DNA of 32,926 nucleotides. Origin: JAKOQB01 sp036824465 (GTDB taxonomy: Bacteria > Pseudomonadota > Gammaproteobacteria > Burkholderiales > Burkholderiaceae_F). Positions 1 through 9,062 of the stretch are shown one piece after another. A program made the position numbers and the translations under genes. The stretch lies in contig DAITAC010000046.1 in the NCBI GenBank assembly GCA_036824465.1, forward strand, positions 1-32,926, read 5' to 3'. The stretch's first letter is position 1. The number at the start of each line of letters is the position of its first letter. A model generated the notes under the pieces. It did not search any database. It saw nothing but the letters and a program-made list of their open reading frames with translations, and was not told the DNA's origin.

Positions 1-127
1 ACGCGCCGGAGAACCCTTGCGCAAAGCCGTGCTTGATGTCCTTCCACACATCGGTGTCGGCCGCGCGAGCCGATGTCGACTGCAGAACGGCGCTGCACAG
101 GGCCAAGATCCAGACGAGACTTCTCAT
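1..127 (-). CDS. N-terminus of a secreted protein of unknown function (cut by window edge)
   Basis: The first 42 codons of a minus-strand gene are present and the rest lies beyond position 1. The ATG is at 127-125 and is preceded by a GGAG ribosome binding site with a six-base spacer, which fixes the start. The N-terminus is a textbook Sec signal peptide: MRS, a hydrophobic core (LVWILALCSAVL), then a likely signal peptidase I site after ARA, with the mature protein beginning ADTDVWKD. About 20 residues of mature sequence are visible (…IKHGFAQGFSGA). This is too little to name a family. The export signal and the start are well supported; the function is unknown. Confidence 0.7.
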   Translation of the reverse strand, partial: MRSLVWILALCSAVLQSTSARAADTDVWKDIKHGFAQGFSGA

Positions 128-277
128 GCCTGACTCCGCGAGGGAAACAGCGCGAGTATGGCGCGATCCACCGCGAATCAAAGCGGCCGCGCGACAGACC
201 GGGCGATTCGAAGTCTGGACTGCAGCGATGCTCGACAGCCAGCAAGACCTGGCGGACGGCAGGACCTGACCTGCCCC

Positions 278-426
278 GGCTTTTTCGAGCCAATCATTCC
301 TGGAGAACGGCTCGGTTGGGTGAAGGGCGATACTGCCGCTTGAACTCGTGCGGGGTCAAGCATTTCAGACTGCTGTGTGGCTGGACTGCGTTGTAGTGAT
401 CCAGGATTGACTGGCTCGAAAAAGCC
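278..426 (-). mobile_element. 149-bp IS3-family mini-element (both ends, transposase nearly all deleted)
   Basis: A 27-bp inverted repeat bounds this segment: 278-304 (starts GGCTTTTTCGAGCCA) and the reverse complement of 400-426, with 25 of 27 positions matching by eye. Between the repeats lies only the C-terminal tail of an IS3-family OrfB transposase on the minus strand. It therefore looks like an internally deleted, MITE-like derivative that kept both ends. The 1725-1755 end of the IS3 relic at 1725-2505 is similar (GG-TTT-TTCG--CCAAT pattern), so the two probably belong to related elements. I could not identify a target-site duplication. It cannot move by itself, but a full copy elsewhere could in principle mobilise it. 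Confidence 0.65.
294..395 (-). pseudogene. C-terminal scrap of IS3-family transposase (OrfB)
   Basis: 33 codons read YNAVQPHSSLKCLTPHEF and so on, ending at a TGA inside the inverted repeat at 294-296. The pattern YNxxxPHSSLxxLTPxEF is the signature end of IS3-family DDE integrase-type transposases. None of the catalytic D, D or E residues are present because everything upstream is deleted; the frame runs directly into the opposite inverted repeat. It is a non-functional remnant, useful only to identify the parent family. Confidence 0.7.
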
Positions 427-509
427 AACGCCGGTCACCAGCCGAAACGTCGTCACTTCTCTGGACGCATCAGCGCAGCGATAGAGTGTCCCGGGCTCCA
501 ATAAAAAAG

Positions 510-1367
510 CTAAACCACTGAGTCAGACAATGCCACTCTTAACACTCGGCAAATATCGCGTTTAGAAAAATTATCGTATCCCGTAGCTTCAAGTGCGTGC
601 CGCTCGATATCGTGGTTCAGGAGCCAAGCGCAATCTTCTACTAATCTTTCTGAGGTCGTTAATTTGATCGAATTACTTATGTCCTGTTCCACGAACGTAT
701 TCGAGTCACGCGTAGCTACAACGGCTTTCTTGTTCGCGAGCAAATATGAGACCCTGACAATCTCAAAGATTTGAGCAAAATCATATAGATTAACGTTTAA
801 CACTATTTTTGAACGAGCAATAAGCGTATCCCTCGCTTGCGCATAAAGACCGCTAACAAACACGACTACAAAACCGGCATGCGACAAGTCATGAAACGCA
901 TCTAATCGCTTTTCTCCAGACATCCCGTAAATCAATATGTCAATGTCTTGAACGTCAAGTTTCGGAATTCGAGTAAGCGTCGGGGCGTAGCTCACCGGTA
1001 CCAACCGCGGCTCGTCCGCACCGATTAACTTCCAAGCCTCTAGATTTGAATCGCTGTAATCCCAAATACGAAAATTCGCTGCAGCAAAATGAAGTTCTGG
1101 CCTGATTTCTTCCTTGCTCAATCCCCTTAACTGTTCAAAGTTGTAGACAATCGTACTTTTCGGTAACTTCTTCATGAAATCGATTGGAAGTACCTGCGCT
1201 CCGAAAATGATATTCACTGCTTCGGTATTGGTGTTGTTAACTGCATAGGTCACCGTATGTCCCAACGCCTTGAGACCCCAATCAACAGATTCAATGACCT
1301 CCATATACCCGTTTAACCCGTGCATACGAGGATGGGGAATGCAATGCATGATGTGAAACTTAGTCAT
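510..1367 (-). CDS. glycosyltransferase-like protein, AT-rich, probably acquired
   Basis: This 285-residue protein opens MTKFHIMHCIPHPRMHG from an ATG at 1367. Its C-terminal part carries SKIVLNVNLYDFAQIFEIVR followed by SYLLANKKAVVAT. That is the pattern of the C-terminal (nucleotide-sugar side) half of a group of GT-B-fold proteins of polysaccharide clusters, where a conserved 'VLNxxxY…FExxR…LLANKKAVV' block precedes a variable tail. I see no signal peptide or membrane segment, so it should be cytoplasmic. The donor and acceptor are unknown. The gene is clearly richer in A and T than everything around it and uses many AT-ending codons, and it is flanked by IS3 remnants on both sides, which suggests horizontal acquisition. 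It stands alone, transcribed away from the IS relic at 1725-2505. The family call is moderate; the enzymatic activity is inferred only. Confidence 0.6.
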   Translation of the reverse strand: MTKFHIMHCIPHPRMHGLNGYMEVIESVDWGLKALGHTVTYAVNNTNTEAVNIIFGAQVLPIDFMKKLPKSTIVYNFEQLRGLSKEEIRPELHFAAANFRIWDYSDSNLEAWKLIGADEPRLVPVSYAPTLTRIPKLDVQDIDILIYGMSGEKRLDAFHDLSHAGFVVVFVSGLYAQARDTLIARSKIVLNVNLYDFAQIFEIVRVSYLLANKKAVVATRDSNTFVEQDISNSIKLTTSERLVEDCAWLLNHDIERHALEATGYDNFSKRDICRVLRVALSDSVV

Positions 1368-1724
1368 GTCTAAGAAAGATTGGTTCGAGCGGTTTGAGTT
1401 TGACGAAAGTGATAATAGTCGTCCTTACTGATCTTTTCGTGCACGCGCAGCGCAGAGTCACAACTTCCGAAAGCATGATGGGCTGCCGTCATTGCCAGAG
1501 TTTGCTACGCCGACCGCCACCCCCTAACGGCTCGCACTTCCATCAAACCTGCCACCCAATAGACTCACAAAGCCCGCGCCCCATCGCCATCTCCGGATCG
1601 TGTCTCTTCAGCCACGGTAATTGTTCAGTTTACATGGTGACACACGGCTTCTACGTGCGCGGCATGCGCGTGATCTCGGTGCCTCAGAACATGCGCTGTG
1701 GGCCGAAGGCGTCGTGACTTACCC
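1368..1724. other. about 350 bp without a recognisable gene
   Basis: This is the gap between the AT-rich glycosyltransferase-like gene and the IS3 relic. One plus-strand frame stays open for about 100 codons (1394-1717), but its product is low-complexity (runs of Pro, His and Ser), has no ribosome binding site that I can see and resembles nothing I know. On the minus strand a TATTAT hexamer about 50 bases upstream of the 1367 start could be a -10 element for that gene, but I see no convincing -35. I regard the stretch as regulatory or decayed DNA. Confidence 0.4.
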
Positions 1725-2505
1725 GGTTTCTTCGGTCCAATAATCTCTGGAAAGATGGCTCTGCGCAGACGAGGAGCCGATGAGGAAGCGCCGATTCACC
1801 GATGAACAGATGGTCGCGATCCCGAGGAAAGCGGATCGCACTTCGGTCGCCGAGGTGGCCAGGAAGAACAAGGTCAGTGGACCGACCACTTGCGCCTAGC
1901 ACGGGCACTTCGGTGAGCTGTCGCCGGCCGATTCGAAGCGCCTGAAAGACCTGCCCACCGAGAACGCCCCGGTGATCGATGCGATGAAAGAACTGTTATC
2001 GCAGTACCAGCGGCCCGCCGGGACTTCATCCTTCATTCATCGATCAACCGGGGAAATTTCAAACGACCAAATTGCGGAGTTTCCATTCGGCGGTAACAGC
2101 GAGCACATCAAGTGCCTGACCATCGTCGATAAGTTCACCCACGAGTGACTGGCCATCGACGTGGCGGGTTCCATCCGTTCCCGAGGCGTGATCGAGGTGC
2201 TGGTGCAGCTGATCACCGTGCACGACGCGCCCGGTCACCTGCGCTCGGAAAACGGTCCGGAATTCGTCAGCCGGGCCATTCTCGAATAGCTGCAATGCCA
2301 GGGCATCGACACGGCACTGATCGATCCGGGCAAGCCATGGCAGAACGGCGCCGACAAGTCGCTCAACGGCAAGCTGCGCGACGAGTGCCTGAGTCTGCAG
2401 TGGTTCCGCTCACGCGCCGAGGCGAAGGCCGTGATCGAAAACTGGCGTCGTCACTGCAGCGCAATCCGGCCACATAGCAGCCTGAAGTACTTGAGAATCA
2501 TCTAG
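1725..2505 (+). pseudogene. dead IS3-family (IS407-like) element: fused orfA/orfB remnant
   Basis: One end is recognisable at 1725-1755 (GG-TTTCTTCGGTCCAAT…CTGGAAAGATG). A reading frame from ATG 1780 begins MRKRRFTDEQMVAI, the start of an IS407-type OrfA with its helix-turn-helix. It continues in the same frame into the C-terminal half of the OrfB integrase domain: IVDKFTHE, RSENGPEF (second catalytic Asp region), IDPGKPWQNGADKS (third, Glu/Asp region shifted), DECLSLQWFRSRAEA and RPHSSLKYL. Three in-frame stops (TAG 1897, TGA 2146, TAG 2287) and a deletion removing the end of OrfA and the first half of OrfB make it inactive. Its last codons run into the end of the GT41 gene at 2498, so the far inverted repeat is lost. 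Old, degenerate insertion. Confidence 0.75.
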
Positions 2506-4441
2506 CGCGCCACATCTGGCGATAGCTGCTCTCGAGATCCCTGACGAAGCTCGCCGTATCCATTAGGGGCGAAGATTCAAGACGCGCGCGTAGCGACCCG
2601 CGAAGTTCGCGCCGCCAACCATGGAGTCGCGCGAGCTGCAAGTTCTTTTCCACGTAATCGGAAGACGTCGCCGCAATCAACTCCGGCGCACCAAGCGAGC
2701 GCAAGATACTGTAGGTTCCTCGCGCGATGCCCCGGTCTCCCTTCAATCCAATAATCGGCACGCCCATCCAAAGCGTATCTAGCGTGGTCGTCGCCCCGTT
2801 GTAGGGAAAGGCATCCAGAGCTACGTCCACGTCGCCGATCGAACTGAAATACTCCAGAATTCGGACGCGTCCGTATAGGGACACACGTGCGGGGTCCAAG
2901 CCATGGCGGGCTAGCCGCTCGATGAATGCCGATCTTGTCTTCCCTTCGGGAACACCATGCACGCGAAGTTGGGCCTCGGGGAGCCTTTGCAAAACGGAAC
3001 TCCAAAGCTCAAGACAGGCGTCGCTGATCTTCGCGAATTGATTGAAGGACCCGAAGACCACCGCATCGGGATTCTCGGGATGCGGTTGCGTTATGGCCGG
3101 GGCCGAAGAAACCGGGGCATAGCACCATTGACTATGTGGGAGGCGAATCAACCGTTCCGTGTGCAGCGCTTCCCCCGCGGGGGACGGGTCCGTATGCCAA
3201 TCGCAAAGCCGATAGTCCATCGTGCGCAGTCCGGTGGTATTGAGATATCCCAACCATGTCACTTGAACCGGCGCTGGCCGGCGCGAGAAGACAGGTAGAC
3301 GCGAATGGGCCGTATGTCCCGACAGATCAACGAGGATGTCGATTCCGTCGTGGCGGATCCTATCTGCCACGGCCGGGTCGCCAAGGCTGGTAATCGGATG
3401 CCAATGCGCGACGGCACGCTTCAGTGTTTGGGTCATGTCGTCGTCGACCGGATTGTTGCTATAGCAATGCACTTCGAATTGTTCGAGATCGTGTTGCTCC
3501 AGAACGGGACGCATGAACAGCCCTACCGGGTGCCGGCAAAAATCGCCGGAAACGTAGCCAATCTTTAGGGGTCGTTGATCCACGTGCGGATTCCCAAAAG
3601 TGGCGGGCAAGTGGTCGGCCTGATCATCGATCATCGCCCCAAGCCGTTTGTGCTCGCGAAAGACCGCTTCCGCGTCGAGTTCGCTTCGAAAATTGAGCGA
3701 AAATAGCAACGCGCTCACCGTCTCAAATGCGGGATCTGGCATCGACAAGGCTTCGCGAAGCGCGCGTTCTGCCTCACGAGGACGGCCCGTCCTGACGTAA
3801 ATCGAGTTGAGGTCGCCGTAGAGCGGCGCGAAGTCGGGATTCAGTGACTTGGCACGCAGAAGCACTTCTTCGGCCTCGTCGAGGCGATTCTGCTTCAGTA
3901 ACAGAAGCCCGAGGTTGTGCGCGACACCGGGTGACTGCGGGCTTCCTTCGAGAACCTGACGGAGCTGCGTCTCGGCCTCACCAACACGACCGTCGCTCTC
4001 CAGCACCTCGGCAAGCATAATCGCCGCGTTCGCCATGTCGGGCTTGAGACGTAGGGCTTCGCGCAACTCCCGCTCAGCCCGGGAAGTGTCGTTCTTTCTA
4101 ACGAGCACGGCGCCTAAATTGTAGTGAGCGGCAGGATTGTCTCCCGCCAAACGCACAGCGGTTTCCTGCGCGACGATGGCGTCGTTAATTCTTCCCATCA
4201 ATTGAAGCGCGTTGCCGATGTTCATGTAGGCGCGCGGGGAGTCGGGGGCGATACTTGCAGCTTCACGATAGTGCGCGAGCGCAGAGTTGAAATCACCCTG
4301 GTCTTCGAGCGCATTACCGCGAGCGATGAGGTCATCGAGACGCTCGTCAGGTCGGGCCACAGCCGGAGTTCGGCGCGATTCCGCAGACGAGCCTCCATCT
4401 CTGCGACCTAGCAGCCATTTTCTAAGTCCGGTCAGTTGCAT
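2498..4441 (-). CDS. TPR-containing GT41 glycosyltransferase (OGT/SPINDLY-like)
   Basis: 647 residues. Residues 35-235 contain about six tetratricopeptide repeats (e.g. GNALEDQGDFNSALAHYREA, NPAAHYNLGAVLVRKND). Residues about 292-640 form a GT41 catalytic region: GYVSGDFCRHP (His304 matches the catalytic-region His of O-GlcNAc transferases), DILVDLSGHTAHSRLPVF, RRPAPVQVTWLGYLNTTG, FGSFNQFAKI and DVALDAFPYNGATTTLDTLW. This matches the family length and order well. Bacterial members transfer a sugar from a nucleotide donor to protein Ser/Thr or Asn side chains (adhesins, flagellins) or act in unknown pathways. Here the acceptor is unknown and no adhesin or flagellin gene adjoins. No signal peptide, so cytoplasmic. 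The 3' end overlaps the tail of the IS3 relic by eight bases, yet the reading frame seems complete. It is divergent from the small gene at 4503. Confidence 0.88.
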   Translation of the reverse strand: MQLTGLRKWLLGRRDGGSSAESRRTPAVARPDERLDDLIARGNALEDQGDFNSALAHYREAASIAPDSPRAYMNIGNALQLMGRINDAIVAQETAVRLAGDNPAAHYNLGAVLVRKNDTSRAERELREALRLKPDMANAAIMLAEVLESDGRVGEAETQLRQVLEGSPQSPGVAHNLGLLLLKQNRLDEAEEVLLRAKSLNPDFAPLYGDLNSIYVRTGRPREAERALREALSMPDPAFETVSALLFSLNFRSELDAEAVFREHKRLGAMIDDQADHLPATFGNPHVDQRPLKIGYVSGDFCRHPVGLFMRPVLEQHDLEQFEVHCYSNNPVDDDMTQTLKRAVAHWHPITSLGDPAVADRIRHDGIDILVDLSGHTAHSRLPVFSRRPAPVQVTWLGYLNTTGLRTMDYRLCDWHTDPSPAGEALHTERLIRLPHSQWCYAPVSSAPAITQPHPENPDAVVFGSFNQFAKISDACLELWSSVLQRLPEAQLRVHGVPEGKTRSAFIERLARHGLDPARVSLYGRVRILEYFSSIGDVDVALDAFPYNGATTTLDTLWMGVPIIGLKGDRGIARGTYSILRSLGAPELIAATSSDYVEKNLQLARLHGWRRELRGSLRARLESSPLMDTASFVRDLESSYRQMWRAR

Positions 4442-4502
4442 ACCATGCCGTCGGCAATCGACAATCTAATCATTGCACATCTTCTTCGAGAGGATTCGCA
4501 GA

Positions 4503-4796
4503 ATGCTTGACTGGTTTGATGCAAGTGCCGCCATTGCATTCGGCAAGCACATGGCGCAGGAGGTCGCCAAGATTGTTCCGATCGAGGCCGCACGCGCCTC
4601 GCGCAAGGGCGCGGCCAAGCAGCAGGAGAAGTTCCAGCGCGCGATCATGCGCGCGAGCGAACTCAGGGGAAAGACCCCTCTGAACTTCTACAAAAAGGCA
4701 CGCTGCGCCCACGCGCTCCGTTGGTCGCTGATTGACAGCGGCTATCCCAAGGAGTTCGTGGAAGAGATCGTGCGACTTGTGATCACGAGGCTTTGA
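4503..4796 (+). CDS. small basic protein of unknown function
   Basis: 97 residues from ATG 4503 (MLDWFDASAAIAFGKHMAQ). I prefer this start to the in-frame ATG at 4473 because GAGAGG lies nine bases upstream of 4503. The protein is predicted all-helical, with a Lys/Arg-rich middle (ARASRKGAAKQQEKFQRAI) and the C-terminus EFVEEIVRLVITRL. It has no signal peptide or membrane segment. I do not recognise a Pfam family; the N-terminal helix is vaguely reminiscent of phasin-like or nucleoid-associated small proteins, but that is not evidence. It is divergent from the GT41 gene with a 60-bp spacer that must hold both promoters. Confidence 0.6.
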   Translation: MLDWFDASAAIAFGKHMAQEVAKIVPIEAARASRKGAAKQQEKFQRAIMRASELRGKTPLNFYKKARCAHALRWSLIDSGYPKEFVEEIVRLVITRL

Positions 4797-4998
4797 AAGT
4801 GTGGAATGGTCGGGCCGTTATGATCGAGCAGCACTTGGTGCCGCTCCCGTACGGAATGTTCGGAAGGAAGAAGTTCGCCCGCCAGCCGGGCTACGACCAT
4901 TTGATATGCGCAATGCCGATTGTGTGTTCTGTAGAAGTTTCCCGACCGGCGCCCATTTCGCCGACGCATTGCGCTAGGCATCTTGGTCGCATCAATGC

Positions 4999-5472
4999 TT
5001 GAAGCGGAGCTGGCCACAGGCATCCCTGAATGCGCTGTACGCGCTCGCCGGCGCAGTCGAGGGGGTCGACTGGCGCCAGATGAAGCGCACCCGCAAGCTC
5101 GAGTTGCTGACCGCGGTGGAGGACCATGAGCGCAGGCATCCGGCACCGCGCGCGACCCGGCATGCGTCGGACGGTTTGCTCGCGTTGCGCAACATCGGCC
5201 CGGCCATGCGTGCGGACCTCGCGCTGCTGGGCGTGGGCAGCGTCGCGCAGCTCGCTAAGCTCGATGCCGATCGGCTCTACTTGAAGCTGCAGCGACTGAC
5301 CGGCAAGCGGCAGGACCCGTGCGTGTGGGACACCTTTGCCGCGGCGATTCACCAGGCGCGCACCGGCGAGGCACTGCCGTGGTGGCATTTCACACGGGAA
5401 CGGAAGCGCCGACAGTCCGAAGGAGGCTTTGTTCCCCGTGGCCTCGGGCGATCCGCGCAGCGGCGCACCTGA
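4999..5472 (+). CDS. Cdd1/'pathogenicity locus' family helix-hairpin-helix protein
   Basis: The open frame begins at TTG 4999; an in-frame ATG at 5080 is a shorter alternative (130 residues), and neither has a strong ribosome binding site, so the start is uncertain. Residues about 60-135 carry LRNIGPAMRADLALLGVGSV, then LYLKLQRLTGKRQDPCVWDT and ARTGEALPWWHFTRERK. This is the distinctive pattern of the Cdd1 family (Pfam 'Pathogenicity locus'), which has a helix-hairpin-helix-like IGPAM motif and is often annotated as a mitomycin-resistance-like or TfoX-C-like protein. Its biochemical role is not established; DNA binding is inferred from the HhH-like motif. It converges on pncA with a 48-bp gap. 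The last 20 residues (basic, low complexity) depart from the family. Confidence 0.75.
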   Translation: MKRSWPQASLNALYALAGAVEGVDWRQMKRTRKLELLTAVEDHERRHPAPRATRHASDGLLALRNIGPAMRADLALLGVGSVAQLAKLDADRLYLKLQRLTGKRQDPCVWDTFAAAIHQARTGEALPWWHFTRERKRRQSEGGFVPRGLGRSAQRRT

Positions 5473-5520
5473 CGCTCCGCGTTCACGACGTCTTCGCCCG
5501 CGCTGCTGCAACTGAACCGG

Positions 5521-6144
5521 TTATGCAACCGTGGTCGACGGCTGCGCGGCGACTCCGGCCGCTGCCAGCTCCGAACGGGCGCGTGCGAGCGAGCCGCCGC
5601 TGTCGATGGCGCGACACGCGTCTTCGATCAGCACCGCTTCGAATCCGGCGCGCCTTGCATCGAGCAGGCTCCATGCGACGCAAAAGTCGGTCGCGAGTCC
5701 GACCCCGTACATGCGACGGATTCCACGCTCGCGCAGCATTCCTGCGAGTCCGGTGGAAGTCTTTCGATCTGCCTCAAGCAGTGCCGAATAGCTGTCGGTG
5801 TGCGCGTGAAAGCCCTTGCGCACGACAGCTTGTGCGTGCGGAACACTGAGCGCATCGGCGAGCGCCGCCCCGCGGGTTCCCTGCACGCAATGATCGGGCC
5901 ACAGGATCTGCGGGCCGTATGGCAGCGCAATCGTGTCAAACGGGCGCTTGCCCACGTGGCTCGAGGCGAACGACACGTGCTGCGGCGGATGCCAGTCCTG
6001 GGTCAGGATCACGTTGGCAAAGCGGGCCGCGACCCGATTGACCACGGGAATCACCTCGTCGCCGTTTGGCACCGCAAGTGCACCACCGGGAAGGAAATCG
6101 TTCTGGATGTCGATCACCAGCAGGACTGCATCGCGTTCGATCAC
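5521..6144 (-). CDS. pncA: nicotinamidase (pyrazinamidase)
   Basis: Converts nicotinamide to nicotinate in NAD+ salvage; cytoplasmic isochorismatase-fold hydrolase. The GTG at 6144 gives 207 residues, the usual family length, and lies 17 bases after the TAXI gene; the frame is open further upstream but that part does not resemble PncA. The catalytic triad is visible as Asp12 (VIDIQNDF), Lys110 (RKGFHAHTDSYSAL) and Cys155 (ATDFCVAW). The metal site is Asp50-His52-His56 (DWHPPQH). The substrate-pocket block WPDHCVQGT is present. It is codirectional with and just downstream of the TAXI gene, so the two are probably cotranscribed. NAD salvage near the pnt genes is a sensible but unproven theme. 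Confidence 0.92.
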   Translation of the reverse strand: MIERDAVLLVIDIQNDFLPGGALAVPNGDEVIPVVNRVAARFANVILTQDWHPPQHVSFASSHVGKRPFDTIALPYGPQILWPDHCVQGTRGAALADALSVPHAQAVVRKGFHAHTDSYSALLEADRKTSTGLAGMLRERGIRRMYGVGLATDFCVAWSLLDARRAGFEAVLIEDACRAIDSGGSLARARSELAAAGVAAQPSTTVA

Positions 6145-6161
6145 GGCTGCCTCCCCGGCGT

Positions 6162-7541
6162 TCAGGACGGCGCGTGGAATGGTGTATCGGGCGACCGCAG
6201 CCGGGTCCGCACCATCTCGATGTGACTGCGCAGCGCGTAAAGCTCGTCGGCATGCGACAGCGGCACCGTGATGCGTTCGACCTTGGCGTCGAGCGCATCC
6301 AGCCGTTCCAGCAGGCGCGCAGGTAGCGCGCCGGCTTCGTTCGCCGACTCCTCGATATCGCGCAGCTGTCCATACCACCGAAAGATGCGCGAACGGATGC
6401 GGAATTCGTACAGTGGCGGCACCAGGCGCGACAGCGGAATCAGCACGGCAACGATCGATACCAGCACGACCCACATGCGGTCGATCAGATTGGCAAGCCA
6501 GAACGGCAGATAGCGTTGCAAAAGCGGCGGGCCGCCGCGAAAGAAACGATCGGCCTCGCGCGCGAGCGGAAACTGGGTCACGGCGGCGTTCGGAAACTGC
6601 CCAACGACGCTGAACCACGATGTGCCACCATGAATGCGGCGCGCCGCCTGCACGAACAACTGGATCACGGCCGGGTGCGTGCTTTCACGAGCAACCATCA
6701 TCGTGGTCGGTGCGATCAGATGGATGTCCTGCGCAGGTATGTCGCGCGCCAGATCGACCACGCCGCGCGGCAACCGCATCGCATCGACGAACGGAAACTG
6801 CTTTGCATACGCGTCAGCCTGAACGAGGTCGAGCACTCCGATCCCGGGCGTCTGCAGCAGCATGCGCACCAGCGGGGACTCGGGAGCCGAAACAAAGACC
6901 AACGCGTCGATCTCGCTCGCGAGCAGGGCCACCGCGGCCGGAGTCGGCGCGAGCCGGCTCACCTGCAGTTCGGCCTGATCGATCCGATTGGCATGCAGCA
7001 GCTTCCGGAACAGATTGGCAGCGCCGCTGCCGCGCGCGCCGATGTCGACGCGCAGCCCCTTCAGTTGCGTCAGCTGCGTGAGCGTCGTGTCGCGCTTGTC
7101 CTTGCCCGCCGCTCGCCTGATGGCGTCCTCGCGATAAAACAACCACACCGGCTCGTAGAAGAGGTTGCCGAGCGCGATCAGACCGCTATCGCTGTGCGCT
7201 TCGTCAATCGAATAGATCGCCTCACCCGCACCACCGCGTGCGAACGCCAGATCGACGCCCGATGCTGGGTCACGCAGCAGGCGCAGATTTTCTGCTGCAC
7301 CCTGTGTGCCACGCAGTTCGACCGTAATGCCGAAGTGCTTCAGTTCCTCCGCATAGCGCTTGCCGAACTCGGCATAGGCGCCCTGCTCCGGGCCGGTGGC
7401 CAAAACGACCTTGCGCGGCGGCGTGGGCTTCAGCACGGCAAACGCGCCCCACAACAGCAGCATTGCGATCAGCACAAAGGGGGCGGCGCTGACCAGCAGG
7501 TCGCGGATGGAAAGCAGCGTGTGTCGCAGCAGGCGGGGCAT
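6162..7541 (-). CDS. TAXI-family solute-binding protein with membrane anchors
   Basis: 459 residues. Residues about 12-37 form a membrane segment (LLVSAAPFVLIAMLLLWGAF) that is not followed by a cleavage site, so it is probably an uncleaved anchor. The periplasmic domain then has the hallmarks of TAXI TRAP receptors: VVLATGPEQGAYAEFGKRYA (substrate-loop GxxGxxY-like), LDLAFA-type block, GLRVDIGARGSGAANLFRKL and an IDALVFVSAPESP block. A second hydrophobic segment near residue 360 (MWVVLVSIVAVLIPLSRLV) is followed by a cytoplasmic coiled tail of about 80 residues. TAXI receptors normally feed a fused DctQM permease, but none is in the window. This membrane-bound subtype occurs in betaproteobacteria without a known ligand. 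Lies between the pnt operon and pncA, same strand. Confidence 0.82.
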   Translation of the reverse strand: MPRLLRHTLLSIRDLLVSAAPFVLIAMLLLWGAFAVLKPTPPRKVVLATGPEQGAYAEFGKRYAEELKHFGITVELRGTQGAAENLRLLRDPASGVDLAFARGGAGEAIYSIDEAHSDSGLIALGNLFYEPVWLFYREDAIRRAAGKDKRDTTLTQLTQLKGLRVDIGARGSGAANLFRKLLHANRIDQAELQVSRLAPTPAAVALLASEIDALVFVSAPESPLVRMLLQTPGIGVLDLVQADAYAKQFPFVDAMRLPRGVVDLARDIPAQDIHLIAPTTMMVARESTHPAVIQLFVQAARRIHGGTSWFSVVGQFPNAAVTQFPLAREADRFFRGGPPLLQRYLPFWLANLIDRMWVVLVSIVAVLIPLSRLVPPLYEFRIRSRIFRWYGQLRDIEESANEAGALPARLLERLDALDAKVERITVPLSHADELYALRSHIEMVRTRLRSPDTPFHAPS

Positions 7542-7563
7542 ACCCGTCGATTATGCAAGCATG

Positions 7564-7581
7564 CGCCGAGAAGGATCGGCG
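7564..7581 (-). terminator. short hairpin after pntB
   Basis: A six-base-pair stem CGCCGA/TCGGCG with a six-base loop lies in the 85-bp gap between the end of pntB and the TAXI start. No run of T follows on the minus strand, so intrinsic termination is doubtful; it may only attenuate or stabilise the pnt transcript. Confidence 0.25.
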
Positions 7582-7626
7582 TCGCGGCCTGACTCGGATC
7601 GCGAGCGGGTCGGCAAGCAGATCTGC

Positions 7627-9054
<1,428 letters not shown>

Positions 9055-9062
9055 GGCGTCCC

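Noticed and set aside
1394..1717. A 107-codon plus-strand frame after the AT-rich gene
   Set aside because: No ribosome binding site, Pro/His/Ser-rich and without any family resemblance.
5521..6618. A 365-codon frame covering pncA and about 158 codons upstream
   Set aside because: The upstream part is low-complexity Arg/Ala sequence lying over the TAXI gene in another frame. PncA homology starts exactly at the GTG 6144.
6516..7592. A 358-codon plus-strand frame opposite the TAXI gene
   Set aside because: Antisense shadow with low-complexity Arg/Gln/His composition.
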